From Coriaria nepalensis (Eukaryota > Streptophyta > Magnoliopsida > Cucurbitales > Coriariaceae): DNA of 64,000 nt. Of this stretch, positions 27,201 to 40,351 are shown in pieces. The position numbers and the translations under genes are program-made. Location of the stretch: positions 11,242,220 through 11,306,219 of the forward strand of contig CP114483.1 of the NCBI GenBank assembly GCA_027186245.1, given 5' to 3'. Every line of letters begins with the position of its first letter. Position 1 is the stretch's first letter. The notes beneath the pieces were generated by a model. The model was not told the origin of the DNA and did no database searches. It was given only the letters and a program-made list of their open reading frames with translations.

Positions 27201-27659
27201 GAAAGCACATCGAACCAAATCTATGTTTGCATTTAAAACACGATTTTCATGCATAACTTGCAAATGATCTATTGAAGAAAACTATGCATTTTTTTAGCCT
27301 TAAAGTCGTATTATTGCGTCTCTTTTGGTCATTAAATCATTCGAAATCACTTCGAACGAAATTCGAAGTTTAAACATGACTTTCGCGCATTACTTCCCGT
27401 TGATCGATTCAAGGCAACAACGCATTTGTTTAGCCTTAAAATCATGTCATTGAGTGTCTTGTAGTCATGAAATCATTCTAAATTAATCCGAAGGAATTCT
27501 ATTTTCGCCCTACAAACATGATTTTCTTACATAACTTGCAATTAATCTATTGAAGACAACAATGCATTCCTTTAGCCTTAAAAAGCATGTCATTCAGTCT
27601 TTTCATGTCATTAAATTGTTTGAAAGCACGTCGAACCAAATCTATGTTTGCATTTAAAA
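24294..27659 (+). repeat. Block of 8 trimer units
   Basis: Eight units, 2 bp short because of two 1-bp losses: tagccttaaaagcatg at about 25891 and cagtctttaatgtcatt at about 27181. Two successive units around 25.4-26.1 kb share cgtgtcattaaattg and acatccaaccaattc, a local single-unit duplication. The last units carry tcatatcaataaattg (26763) and tttcgcgcattacttcccg. Confidence 0.94.
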
Positions 27660-27944
27660 CACGACTTTCATGCATAACTTGCAAATGATCTATTGAAGAA
27701 AACTATGCATTTTTTTAGCCTTAAAGTCGTATTATTGCGTCTCTTGTAGTCATGAAATCATTCTAAATTAATCCGAACGAATTCTATTTTCGCCCTTCAA
27801 ACATGATTTTCTTACATAACTTGCAATTAATCTATTGAAGACAACAATGCATTCCTTTAGCCTTAAAAAGCATGTCATTCAGTCTTTTCATGTCATTAAA
27901 TTGTTTGAAAGCACATCGAACCATATCTATGTTTGCATTTAAAA
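27660..27944 (+). repeat. Type-2 dimer unit (founder-like variant)
   Basis: First dimer of the 706-bp block. Its C lacks the attatttggaag haplotype of the others, has acatcgaaccatatc, and is followed by an A monomer starting cacgattttc. It therefore belongs to none of the p, q or r sub-families. Confidence 0.94.
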
Positions 27945-28365
27945 CACGATTTTCATGCATAACTTGCAAATGATCTATTGAAGAAAACTATGCATTTTTT
28001 TAGCCTTAAAGTCGTATTATTGCGTCTCTTTTGGTCATTAAATCATTCAAAATCACTTCGAACGAAATTCGAAGTTTAAACATGACTTTCGCGCATTACT
28101 TCCCGTTGATCGATTCAAGGCAACAACGCATTTGTTTAGCCTTAAAATCATGTCATTGAGTCTCTTGTAGTCATGAAATCATTCTAAATTAATCCGAAGG
28201 AATTCTATTTTCGCCCTACAAACATGATTTTGTTACATAACTTGCAATTAATCTATTGAAGACAACAATGCATTCCTTTAGCCTTAAAAAGCATGTCATT
28301 CAGTCTTTTCATGTCATTAAATTGTTTGAAAGCACGTCGAACCAAATCTATGTTTGCATTTAAAA

Positions 28366-28650
28366 CACGACTTTCATGCATAACTTGTAAATGATCTATT
28401 GAAGAAAACTATGCATTTTTTTAGCCTTAAAGTCGTATTATTGCGTCTCTTGTAGTCATGAAATCATTCTAAATTAATCCGAACGAATTCTATTTTCGCC
28501 CTTCAAACATGATTTTCTTACATAACTTGCAATTAATCTATTGAAGACAACAATGCATTCCTTTAGCCTTAAAAAGCATGTCTTTCAGTCTTTTCATGTC
28601 ATTAAATTATTTGGAAGCACGTCGAACCAAATCTATGTTTGCATTTAAAA
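28366..28650 (+). repeat. Type-2 dimer, sub-family p
   Basis: The chimeric monomer begins with aacttgtaaatgatc (p marker). Its C has attatttggaag and the next A starts gacgac, with gcactttttt and cttttaatcatt. Confidence 0.93.
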
Positions 28651-29071
28651 GACGACTTTCATGCATAACTTGCAAATGATCTATTGAAGAAAACTATGCA
28701 CTTTTTTAGCCTTAAAGTCGTATTATTGCGTCTCTTTTAATCATTAAATCATTCAAAATCACTTCGTACGAAATTCGCAGTTTAAACATGACTTTCGTGC
28801 ATAACTTGCCGTTGATCGATTCAAGGCAACAACGCATTTGTTTAGCCTTAAAATCATGTCATTGAGTCTCTTGTAGTCATGAAATCATTCTAAATTAATC
28901 CGAAGGAATTCTATTTTCGCCCTACAAACATGATTTTCTTACATAACTTGCAATTAATCTATTGAAGACAACAATGCATTCCTTTAGCCTTAAAAAGCAT
29001 GTCATTCAGTCTTTTCATGTCATTAAATTGTTTGAAAGCACGTCGAACCAAATCTATGTTTGCATTTAAAA

Positions 29072-29356
29072 CACGACTTTCATGCATAACTTGCAAATGA
29101 TCTATTGAAGAAAACTATGCATTTTTTTAGCCTTAAAGTCGTATTATTGCGTCTCTTGTAGTCATGAAATCCTTCTAAATTAATCCGTACGAATTCTATT
29201 TTCGCCCTTCAAACATGATTTTCTTACATAACTTGCAATTATTCTATTGAAGACAACAATGCATTCCTTTAGCCTTAAAAAGCATGTCTTTCAGTCTTTT
29301 CATGTCATTAAATTATTTGGAAGCACGTCGAACCAAATCTATGTTTGCATTTAAAA
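29072..29356 (+). repeat. Type-2 dimer, sub-family q
   Basis: q markers: gaaatccttctaaattaatc and ccgtacgaattc in the B part, and gcaattattctattg in C. The following A has the shortened T tract (atgcctttttta). Confidence 0.93.
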
Positions 29357-29776
29357 GACGACTTTCATGCATAACTTGCAAATGATCTATTGAAGAAAAC
29401 TATGCCTTTTTTAGCCTTAAAATCGTATTATTGCGTCTCTTTTAGTCATTAAATCATTCAAAATCACTTCGTACGAAATTCGCAGTTTAAACATGACTTT
29501 CGTGCATAACTTGCCGTTGATCGATTCAAGGCAACAACGCATTTGTTTAGCCTTAAAATCATGTCATTGAGTCTCTTGTAGTCATGAAATCATTCTAAAT
29601 TAATCCGAACGAATTCTATTTTCGCCCTTCAAACATGATTTTCTTACATAACTTGCAATTAATCTATTGAGGACAACAATGCATTCCTTTAGCCTTAAAA
29701 AGCATGTCATTCAGTCTTTTCATGTCATTAAATTGTTTGAAAGCACGTCGAACCAAATCTATGTTTGCATTTAAAA

Positions 29777-30061
29777 CACGACTTTCATGCATAACTTGCA
29801 AATGATCTATTGAAGAAAACTATGCATTTTTTTAGCCTTAAAGTCGTATTATTGCGTCTCTTGTAGTCATGAAATCATTCTAAATTAATCCGAACGAATT
29901 CTATTTTCGCCCTTCAAACATGATTTTCTTACATAACTTGCAATTAATCTATTGAAGACAACAATGCATTCCTTTAGCCTTAAAAAGCATGTCTTTCAGT
30001 CTTTTCGTGTCATTAAATTATTTGGAAGCACGTCGAACCAAATCTATGTTTGCATTTAAAA
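29777..30061 (+). repeat. Type-2 dimer, sub-family r
   Basis: r marker: cttttcgtgtcattaaatta in C, with attatttggaag. The following A starts gacgac with gcactttttt and tttagtcatt. Confidence 0.93.
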
Positions 30062-30482
30062 GACGACTTTCATGCATAACTTGCAAATGATCTATTGAAG
30101 AAAACTATGCACTTTTTTAGCCTTAAAGTCGTATTATTGCGTCTCTTTTAGTCATTAAATCATTCAAAATCACTTCGTACGAAATTCGCAGTTTAAACAT
30201 GACTTTCGTGCATAACTTGCCGTTGATCGATTCAAGGCAACAACGCATTTGTTTAGCCTTAAAATCATGTCATTGAGTCTCTTGTAGTCATGAAATCATT
30301 CTAAATTAATCCGAAGGAATTCTATTTTCGCCCTACAAACATGATTTTGTTACATAACTTGCAATTAATCTATTGAAGACAACAATGCATTCCTTTAGCC
30401 TTAAAAAGCATGTCATTCAGTCTTTTCATGTCATTAAATTGTTTGAAAGCACGTCGAACCAAATCTATGTTTGCATTTAAAA

Positions 30483-30767
30483 CACGACTTTCATGCATAA
30501 CTTGTAAATGATCTATTGAAGAAAACTATGCATTTTTTTAGCCTTAAAGTCGTATTATTGCGTCTCTTGTAGTCATGAAATCATTCTAAATTAATCCGAA
30601 CGAATTCTATTTTCGCCCTTCAAACATGATTTTCTTACATAACTTGCAATTAATCTATTGAAGACAACAATGCATTCCTTTAGCCTTAAAAAGCATGTCT
30701 TTCAGTCTTTTCATGTCATTAAATTATTTGGAAGCACGTCGAACCAAATCTATGTTTGCATTTAAAA
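30483..30767 (+). repeat. Type-2 dimer, sub-family p
   Basis: Carries aacttgtaaatgatc and follows a trimer with gattttgttacat (30343), as the p dimer at 28366 does (28226); the two are 2117 bp apart. Confidence 0.93.
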
Positions 30768-31188
30768 GACGACTTTCATGCATAACTTGCAAATGATCTA
30801 TTGAAGAAAACTATGCACTTTTTTAGCCTTAAAGTCGTATTATTGCGTCTCTTTTAATCATTAAATCATTCAAAATCACTTCGTACGAAATTCGCAGTTT
30901 AAACATGACTTTCGTGCATAACTTGCCGTTGATCGATTCAAGGCAACAACGCATTTGTTTAGCCTTAAAATCATGTCATTGAGTCTCTTGTAGTCATGAA
31001 ATCATTCTAAATTAATCCGAAGGAATTCTATTTTCGCCCTACAAACATGATTTTCTTACATAACTTGCAATTAATCTATTGAAGACAACAATGCATTCCT
31101 TTAGCCTTAAAAAGCATGTCATTCAGTCTTTTCATGTCATTAAATTGTTTGAAAGCACGTCGAACCAAATCTATGTTTGCATTTAAAA

Positions 31189-31473
31189 CACGACTTTCAT
31201 GCATAACTTGCAAATGATCTATTGAAGAAAACTATGCATTTTTTTAGCCTTAAAGTCGTATTATTGCGTCTCTTGTAGTCATGAAATCCTTCTAAATTAA
31301 TCCGTACGAATTCTATTTTCGCCCTTCAAACATGATTTTCTTACATAACTTGCAATTATTCTATTGAAGACAACAATGCATTCCTTTAGCCTTAAAAAGC
31401 ATGTCTTTCAGTCTTTTCATGTCATTAAATTATTTGGAAGCACGTCGAACCAAATCTATGTTTGCATTTAAAA
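31189..31473 (+). repeat. Type-2 dimer, sub-family q
   Basis: Carries aatccttctaaatt, ccgtacgaattc and attattctattg. The next trimer then resembles the one that follows an r dimer (cgaaggaattc, gattttgttacat at 31754), so an r dimer has been skipped here. Confidence 0.93.
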
Positions 31474-31893
31474 GACGACTTTCATGCATAACTTGCAAAT
31501 GATCTATTGAAGAAAACTATGCCTTTTTTAGCCTTAAAGTCGTATTATTGCGTCTCTTTTAGTCATTAAATCATTCAAAATCACTTCGTACGAAATTCGC
31601 AGTTTAAACATGACTTTCGTGCATAACTTGCCGTTGATCGATTCAAGGCAACAACGCATTTGTTTAGCCTTAAAATCATGTCATTGAGTCTCTTGTAGTC
31701 ATGAAATCATTCTAAATTAATCCGAAGGAATTCTATTTTCGCCCTACAAACATGATTTTGTTACATAACTTGCAATTAATCTATTGAAGACAACAATGCA
31801 TTCCTTTAGCCTTAAAAAGCATGTCATTCAGTCTTTTCATGTCATTAAATTGTTTGAAAGCACGTCGAACCAAATCTATGTTTGCATTTAAAA

Positions 31894-32178
31894 CACGACT
31901 TTCATGCATAACTTGTAAATGATCTATTGAAGAAAACTATGCATTTTTTTAGCCTTAAAGTCGTATTATTGCGTCTCTTGTAGTCATGAAATCATTCTAA
32001 ATTAATCCGAACGAATTCTATTTTCGCCCTTCAAACATGATTTTCTTACATAACTTGCAATTAATCTATTGAAGACAACAATGCATTCCTTTAGCCTTAA
32101 AAAGCATGTCTTTCAGTCTTTTCATGTCATTAAATTATTTGGAAGCACGTCGAACCAAATCTATGTTTGCATTTAAAA
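31894..32178 (+). repeat. Type-2 dimer, sub-family p
   Basis: Carries aacttgtaaatgatc. The following trimer has cttttaatcatt, as after the p dimers at 28366 and 30483. Confidence 0.93.
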
Positions 32179-32599
32179 GACGACTTTCATGCATAACTTG
32201 CAAATGATCTATTGAAGAAAACTATGCACTTTTTTAGCCTTAAAGTCGTATTATTGCGTCTCTTTTAATCATTAAATCATTCAAAATCACTTCGTACGAA
32301 ATTCGCAGTTTAAACATGACTTTCGTGCATAACTTGCCGTTGATCGATTCAAGGCAACAACGCATTTGTTTAGCCTTAAAATCATGTCATTGAGTCTCTT
32401 GTAGTCATGAAATCATTCTAAATTAATCCGAAGGAATTCTATTTTCGCCCTACAAACATGATTTTCTTACATAACTTGCAATTAATCTATTGAAGACAAC
32501 AATGCATTCCTTTAGCCTTAAAAAGCATGTCATTCAGTCTTTTCATGTCATTAAATTGTTTGAAAGCACGTCGAACCAAATCTATGTTTGCATTTAAAA

Positions 32600-32884
32600 C
32601 ACGACTTTCATGCATAACTTGCAAATGATCTATTGAAGAAAACTATGCATTTTTTTAGCCTTAAAGTCGTATTATTGCGTCTCTTGTAGTCATGAAATCC
32701 TTCTAAATTAATCCGTACGAATTCTATTTTCGCCCTTCAAACATGATTTTCTTACATAACTTGCAATTATTCTATTGAAGACAACAATGCATTCCTTTAG
32801 CCTTAAAAAGCATGTCTTTCAGTCTTTTCATGTCATTAAATTATTTGGAAGCACGTCGAACCAAATCTATGTTTGCATTTAAAA
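32600..32884 (+). repeat. Type-2 dimer, sub-family q
   Basis: Carries aatccttctaaatt, ccgtacgaattc and attattctattg. It is followed by atgcctttttta and ttaaaatcg, exactly as after the q dimer at 29072. Confidence 0.93.
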
Positions 32885-33304
32885 GACGACTTTCATGCAT
32901 AACTTGCAAATGATCTATTGAAGAAAACTATGCCTTTTTTAGCCTTAAAATCGTATTATTGCGTCTCTTTTAGTCATTAAATCATTCAAAATCACTTCGT
33001 ACGAAATTCGCAGTTTAAACATGACTTTCGTGCATAACTTGCCGTTGATCGATTCAAGGCAACAACGCATTTGTTTAGCCTTAAAATCATGTCATTGAGT
33101 CTCTTGTAGTCATGAAATCATTCTAAATTAATCCGAACGAATTCTATTTTCGCCCTTCAAACATGATTTTCTTACATAACTTGCAATTAATCTATTGAGG
33201 ACAACAATGCATTCCTTTAGCCTTAAAAAGCATGTCATTCAGTCTTTTCATGTCATTAAATTGTTTGAAAGCACGTCGAACCAAATCTATGTTTGCATTT
33301 AAAA

Positions 33305-33589
33305 CACGACTTTCATGCATAACTTGCAAATGATCTATTGAAGAAAACTATGCATTTTTTTAGCCTTAAAGTCGTATTATTGCGTCTCTTGTAGTCATGA
33401 AATCATTCTAAATTAATCCGAACGAATTCTATTTTCGCCCTTCAAACATGATTTTCTTACATAACTTGCAATTAATCTATTGAAGACAACAATGCATTCC
33501 TTTAGCCTTAAAAAGCATGTCTTTCAGTCTTTTCGTGTCATTAAATTATTTGGAAGCACGTCGAACCAAATCTATGTTTGCATTTAAAA
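33305..33589 (+). repeat. Type-2 dimer, sub-family r
   Basis: Carries cttttcgtgtcattaaatta. The next trimer has the unique variant aatgcattattttagcc at about 33911. Confidence 0.93.
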
Positions 33590-34010
33590 GACGACTTTCA
33601 TGCATAACTTGCAAATGATCTATTGAAGAAAACTATGCACTTTTTTAGCCTTAAAGTCGTATTATTGCGTCTCTTTTAGTCATTAAATCATTCAAAATCA
33701 CTTCGTACGAAATTCGCAGTTTAAACATGACTTTCGTGCATAACTTGCCGTTGATCGATTCAAGGCAACAACGCATTTGTTTAGCCTTAAAATCATGTCA
33801 TTGAGTCTCTTGTAGTCATGAAATCATTCTAAATTAATCCGAAGGAATTCTATTTTCGCCCTACAAACATGATTTTCTTACATAACTTGCAATTAATCTA
33901 TTGAAGACAACAATGCATTATTTTAGCCTTAAAAAGCATGTCATTCAGTCTTTTCATGTCATTAAATTGTTTGAAAGCACGTCGAACCAAATCTATGTTT
34001 GCATTTAAAA

Positions 34011-34295
34011 CACGACTTTCATGCATAACTTGCAAATGATCTATTGAAGAAAACTATGCATTTTTTTAGCCTTAAAGTCGTATTATTGCGTCTCTTGTAG
34101 TCATGAAATCCTTCTAAATTAATCCGAACGAATTCTATTTTCGCCCTTCAAACATGATTTTCTTACATAACTTGCAATTAATTTATTGAAGACAACAATG
34201 CATTCCTTTAGCCTTAAAAAGCATGTCTTTCAGTCTTTTCATGTCATTAAATTATTTGGAAGCACGTCGAACCAAATCTATGTTTGCATTTAAAA
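34011..34295 (+). repeat. Type-2 dimer, q-like variant
   Basis: Has the q marker aatccttctaaatt but ccgaacgaattc and gcaattaatttattg instead of ccgtacg and attattct. It is a mutated or recombinant q. Confidence 0.92.
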
Positions 34296-34716
34296 GACGA
34301 CTTTCATGCATAACTTGCAAATGATCTATTGAAGAAAACTATGCATTTTTTTAGCCTTAAAGTCGTATTATTGCGTCTCTTTTAGTCATTAAATCATTCA
34401 AAATCACTTCGTACGAAATTCGCAGTTTAAACATGACTTTCGTGCATAACTTGCCGTTGATCGATTCAAGGCAACAACGCATTTGTTTAGCCTTAAAATC
34501 ATGTCATTGAGTCTCTTGTAGTCATGAAATCATTCTAAATTAATCCGAACGAATTCTATTTTCGCCCTTCAAACATGATTTTCTTACATAACTTGCAATT
34601 CATCTATTGAGGACAACAATGCATTCCTTTAGCCTTAAAAAGCATGTCATTCAGTCTTTTCATGTCATTAAATTGTTTGAAAGCACGTCGAACCAAATCT
34701 ATGTTTGCATTTAAAA

Positions 34717-35001
34717 CACGACTTTCATGCATAACTTGCAAATGATCTATTGAAGAAAACTATGCATTTTTTTAGCCTTAAAGTCGTATTATTGCGTCTC
34801 TTGTAGTCATGAAATCATTCTAAATTAATCCGAACGAATTCTATTTTCGCCCTTCAAACATGATTTTCTTACATAACTTGCAATTAATCTATTGAAGACA
34901 ACAATGCATTCCTTTAGCCTTAAAAAGCATGTCTTTCAGTCTTTTCGTGTCATTAAATTATTTGGAAGCACGTCGAACCAAATCTATGTTTGCATTTAAA
35001 A
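34717..35001 (+). repeat. Type-2 dimer, sub-family r (end of main block)
   Basis: Carries cttttcgtgtcattaaatta. It is followed by five trimers before the next dimer. Confidence 0.93.
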
Positions 35002-37106
35002 GACGACTTTCATGCATAACTTGCAAATGATCTATTGAAGAAAACTATGCACTTTTTTAGCCTTAAAGTCGTATTATTGCGTCTCTTTTAGTCATTAAAT
35101 CATTCAAAATCACTTCGTACGAAATTCGCAGTTTAAACATGACTTTCGTGCATAACTTGCCGTTGATCGATTCAAGGCAACAACGCATTTGTTTAGCCTT
35201 AAAATCATGTCATTGAGTCTCTTGTAGTCATGAAATCATTCTAAATTAATCCGAACGAATTCTATTTTCGCCCTTCAAACATGATTTTCTTACATAACTT
35301 GCAATTAATCTATTGAGGACAACAATGCATTCCTTTAGCCTTAAAAAGCATGTCATTCAGTATTTTCCTGTCATTAAATTGTTTGAAAGCACATCGAACC
35401 AATTCTATGTTTGCATCTAAAACACGACTTTCATGCATAACTTGCAAATGATCTATTGAAGAAAACTATGCATTTTTTTAGACTTAAAGTCGTATTATTG
35501 CGTCTCTTTTGGTCATTAAATCATTCAAACTCACTTCGAACGAAATTCGCAGTTTAAACATGACTTTCGTGCATAACTTGCCGTTGATCGATTCAAGGCA
35601 ACAACGCATTTGTTTAGCCTTAAAATCATGTCATTGAGTCTCTTGTAGTCATGAAATCATTCTAAATTAATCCGAACGAATTCTATTTTCGCCCTTCAAA
35701 CATGATTTTCTTACATAACTTGCAATTAATCTATTGAAGACAACAATGCATTCCTTTAGCCTTAAAAAGCATGTCTTTCAGTCTTTTCATGTCATTAAAT
35801 TGTTTGGAAGCACGTCGAACCAAATCTATGTTTGCATTTAAAACACGACTTTCATGCATAACTTGCAAATCATCTATTGAAGAAAACTATGCATTTTTTT
35901 AGCCTTAAAGTCGTATTATTGCATCTCTTTTAGTCATTAAATCATTCAAAATCACTTCGTACGAAATTCGAAGTTTAAACATGACTTTCGTGCATAACTT
36001 GCCGTTGATCGATTCAAGGCAACAACGCATTTGTTTAGCCGTAAAATCATGTCATTGAGTCTCTTGTAGTCATGAAATCATTCTAAATTAATCCGAACGA
36101 ATTCTATTTTCGCCCTTCAAACATGATTTTCTTACATAACTTGCAATTAATCTATTGAAGACAAAAGTGCATTCCCTTAGCCGTAAAAAGCATGTCATTC
36201 AGTATTTTCATATCAATAAATTGTTTGAAAGCACATCGTACCAATTCTATGTTTGCATCTAAAACACGACTTTCATGCATAACTTGCAAATGATCTATTG
36301 AAGAAAACTATGCATTTTTTTAGCCTTAAATTCGTTTTATTGCATCTCTTTTAGTCATTAAATCATTCAAAATCACTTCGAACGAAATTTGCAGTTTAAA
36401 CATGACTTTCATGCATAACTTGCCGTTGATCGATTCGAGGCAACAACGCATTTGTTTAGCCTTAAAATCATGTCATTGAGTCTCTTGTAGTCATGAAATC
36501 ATTCTAAATTAATCCGAACGAATTCTATTTTCGCCCTACAAACATGATTTTCTTATATAACTTGCAATTAATCTATTGAAGACAACAATGCATTCCTTTA
36601 GCCTTAAAAAGCATGTCATTCAGTCTTTTCATGTCATTAAATTGTTTGAAAGCACATCGAACCAAATCTATGTTTGCATTTAAAACACGATTTTCATGCA
36701 TAACTTGCAAATGATCTATTGAAGAAAACTATGCATTTTTTTAGCCTTAAAGTCGTATTATTGCGTCTCTTTTAGTCATTAAATCATTCAAAATCACTTC
36801 GAACGAAATTCGAAGTTTAAACATGACTTTCGCGCATTACTTCCCGTTGATCGATTCAAGGCAACAACGCATTTGTTTAGCCTTAAAATCATGTCATTGA
36901 GTCTCTTGTAGTCATGAAATCATTCTAAATTAATCCGAAGGAATTCTATTTTCGCCCTACAAACATGATTTTCTTACATAACTTGCAATTAATCTATTGA
37001 AGACAACAATGCATTCCTTTAGCCTTAAAAAGCATGTCATTCAGTCTTTTCATGTCATTAAATTGTTTGAAAGCACGTCGAACCAAATCTATGTTTGCAT
37101 TTAAAA
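35002..37106 (+). repeat. Block of 5 trimer units between the two pentamer blocks
   Basis: Exactly 5 x 421 bp. It includes cagtattttcctgtc (C-alpha variant), gcatttttttagac for agcc at about 35481, and from about 36.0 kb a run of units like those at 26.6-27.7 kb (tcatatcaataaattg at 36209, offset 9446 bp). The entry into a 706-bp block is thus itself duplicated. Confidence 0.93.
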
Positions 37107-37391
37107 CACGACTTTCATGCATAACTTGTAAATGATCTATTGAAGAAAACTATGCATTTTTTTAGCCTTAAAGTCGTATTATTGCGTCTCTTGTAGTCAT
37201 GAAATCATTCTAAATTAATCCGAACGAATTCTATTTTCGCCCTTCAAACATGATTTTCTTACATAACTTGCAATTAATCTATTGAAGACAACAATGCATT
37301 CCTTTAGCCTTAAAAAGCATGTCTTTCAGTCTTTTCATGTCATTAAATTATTTGGAAGCACGTCGAACCAAATCTATGTTTGCATTTAAAA
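37107..37391 (+). repeat. Type-2 dimer, sub-family p
   Basis: Carries aacttgtaaatgatc. It is followed by a trimer with gcactttttt and cttttaatcatt, as in the first block. Confidence 0.93.
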
Positions 37392-37812
37392 GACGACTTT
37401 CATGCATAACTTGCAAATGATCTATTGAAGAAAACTATGCACTTTTTTAGCCTTAAAGTCGTATTATTGCGTCTCTTTTAATCATTAAATCATTCAAAAT
37501 CACTTCGTACGAAATTCGCAGTTTAAACATGACTTTCGTGCATAACTTGCCGTTGATCGATTCAAGGCAACAACGCATTTGTTTAGCCTTAAAATCATGT
37601 CATTGAGTCTCTTGTAGTCATGAAATCATTCTAAATTAATCCGAAGGAATTCTATTTTCGCCCTACAAACATGATTTTCTTACATAACTTGCAATTAATC
37701 TATTGAAGACAACAATGCATTCCTTTAGCCTTAAAAAGCATGTCATTCAGTCTTTTCATGTCATTAAATTGTTTGAAAGCACGTCGAACCAAATCTATGT
37801 TTGCATTTAAAA

Positions 37813-38097
37813 CACGACTTTCATGCATAACTTGCAAATGATCTATTGAAGAAAACTATGCATTTTTTTAGCCTTAAAGTCGTATTATTGCGTCTCTTGT
37901 AGTCATGAAATCCTTCTAAATTAATCCGTACGAATTCTATTTTCGCCCTTCAAAGATGATTTTCTTACATAACTTGCAATTAATCTATTGAAGACAACAA
38001 TGCATTCCTTTAGCCTTAAAAAGCATGTCTTTCAGTCTTTTCATGTCATTAAATTATTTGGAAGCACGTCGAACCAAATCTATGTTTGCATTTAAAA
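37813..38097 (+). repeat. Type-2 dimer, sub-family q
   Basis: Carries aatccttctaaatt and ccgtacgaattc, with the private variant ttcaaagatgatttt at 37950 that recurs only at 39783. It has attaatctattg rather than attattct. Confidence 0.93.
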
Positions 38098-38518
38098 GAC
38101 GACTTTCATGCATAACTTGCAAATGATCTATTGAAGAAAACTATGCATTTTTTTAGCCTTAAAATCGTATTATTGCGTCTCTTTTAGTCATTAAATCATT
38201 CAAAATCACTTCGTACGAAATTCGCAGTTTAAACATGACTTTCGTGCATAACTTGCCGTTGATCGATTCAAGGCAACAACGCATTTGTTTAGCCTTAAAA
38301 TCATGTCATTGAGTCTCTTGTAGTCATGAAATCATTCTAAATTAATCCGAACGAATTCTATTTTCGCCCTTCAAACATGATTTTCTTACATAACTTGCAA
38401 TTAATCTATTGAGGACAACAATGCATTCCTTTAGCCTTAAAAAGCATGTCATTCAGTCTTTTCATGTCATTAAATTGTTTGAAAGCACGTCGAACCAAAT
38501 CTATGTTTGCATTTAAAA

Positions 38519-38803
38519 CACGACTTTCATGCATAACTTGCAAATGATCTATTGAAGAAAACTATGCATTTTTTTAGCCTTAAAGTCGTATTATTGCGTC
38601 TCTTGTAGTCATGAAATCATTCTAAATTAATCCGAACGAATTCTATTTTCGCCCTTCAAACATGATTTTCTTACATAACTTGCAATTAATCTATTGAAGA
38701 CAACAATGCATTCCTTTAGCCTTAAAAAGCATGTCTTTCAGTCTTTTCGTGTCATTAAATTATTTGGAAGCACGTCGAACCAAATCTATGTTTGCATTTA
38801 AAA
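38519..38803 (+). repeat. Type-2 dimer, sub-family r
   Basis: Carries cttttcgtgtcattaaatta. The next A starts gacgac with gcactttttt. Confidence 0.93.
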
Positions 38804-39645
38804 GACGACTTTCATGCATAACTTGCAAATGATCTATTGAAGAAAACTATGCACTTTTTTAGCCTTAAAGTCGTATTATTGCGTCTCTTTTAGTCATTAA
38901 ATCATTCAAAATCACTTCGTACGAAATTCGCAGTTTAAACATGACTTTCGTGCATAACTTGCCGTTGATCGATTCAAGGCAACAACGCATTTGTTTAGCC
39001 TTAAAATCATGTCATTGAGTCTCTTGTAGTCATGAAATCATTCTAAATTAATCCGAACGAATTCTATTTTCGCCCTTCAAACATGATTTTCTTACATAAC
39101 TTGCAATTAATCTATTGAGGACAACAATGCATTCCTTTAGCCTTAAAAAGCATGTCATTCAGTATTTTCCTGTCATTAAATTGTTTGAAAGCACATCGAA
39201 CCAATTCTATGTTTGCATCCAAAACACGACTTTCATGCATAACTTGCAAATGATCTATTGAAGAAAACTATGCATTTTTTTAGACTTAAAGTCGTATTAT
39301 TGCGTCTCTTTTGGTCATTAAATCATTCAAACTCACTTCGAACGAAATTCGCAGTTTAAACATGACTTTCGTGCCTAATTTGCCGTTGATCGATTCAAGG
39401 CAACAACGCATTTGTTTAGCCTTAAAATCATGTCATTGAGTCTCTTGTAGTCATGAAATCATTCTAAATTAATCCGAAGGAATTCTATTTTCGCCCTACA
39501 AACATGATTTTCTTACATAACTTGCAATTAATCTATTGAAGACAACAATGCATTCCTTTAGCCTTAAAAAGCATGTCATTCAGTCTTTTCATGTCATTAA
39601 ATTGTTTGAAAGCACGTCGAACCAAATCTATGTTTGCATTTAAAA

Positions 39646-39930
39646 CACGACTTTCATGCATAACTTGCAAATGATCTATTGAAGAAAACTATGCATTTTT
39701 TTAGCCTTAAAGTCGTATTATTGCGTCTCTTGTAGTCATGAAATCCTTCTAAATTAATCCGTACGAATTCTATTTTCGCCCTTCAAAGATGATTTTCTTA
39801 CATAACTTGCAATTAATCTATTGAAGACAACAATGCATTCCTTTAGCCTTAAAAAGCATGTCTTTCAGTCTTTTCATGTCATTAAATTATTTGGAAGCAC
39901 GTCGAACCAAATCTATGTTTGCATTTAAAA
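39646..39930 (+). repeat. Type-2 dimer, sub-family q (duplicate of 37813)
   Basis: Matches the dimer at 37813 including the private caaagatgatttt variant; offset 1833 bp. Confidence 0.93.
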
Positions 39931-40351
39931 GACGACTTTCATGCATAACTTGCAAATGATCTATTGAAGAAAACTATGCATTTTTTTAGCCTTAAAATCG
40001 TATTATTGCGTCTCTTTTAGTCATTAAATCATTCAAAATCACTTCGTACGAAATTCGCAGTTTAAACATGACTTTCGTGCATAACTTGCCGTTGATCGAT
40101 TCAAGGCAACAACGCATTTGTTTAGCCTTAAAATCATGTCATTGAGTCTCTTGTAGTCATGAAATCATTCTAAATTAATCCGAACGAATTCTATTTTCGC
40201 CCTTCAAACATGATTTTCTTACATAACTTGCAATTAATCTATTGAGGACAACAATGCATTCCTTTAGCCTTAAAAAGCATGTCATTCAGTCTTTTCATGT
40301 CATTAAATTGTTTGAAAGCACGTCGAACCAAATCTATGTTTGCATTTAAAA

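Larger units (their letters stand above)
27660..35001 (+). repeat. 706-bp pentameric HOR block (alternating dimers and trimers)
   Basis: Eleven type-2 dimers are spaced 705-706 bp apart (junction G at 27737, 28443, 29149, 29854, 30560, 31266, 31971, 32677, 33382, 34088, 34794), each separated by exactly one trimer. The repeating unit is therefore chimera-C-A-B-C, 285 + 421 = 706 bp. Three spacings are 705 because of a 1-bp shortening in the T tract (atgcctttttta) at about 29405, 31522 and 32932. This is a new HOR that has arisen and amplified inside the 421-bp array. Confidence 0.94.
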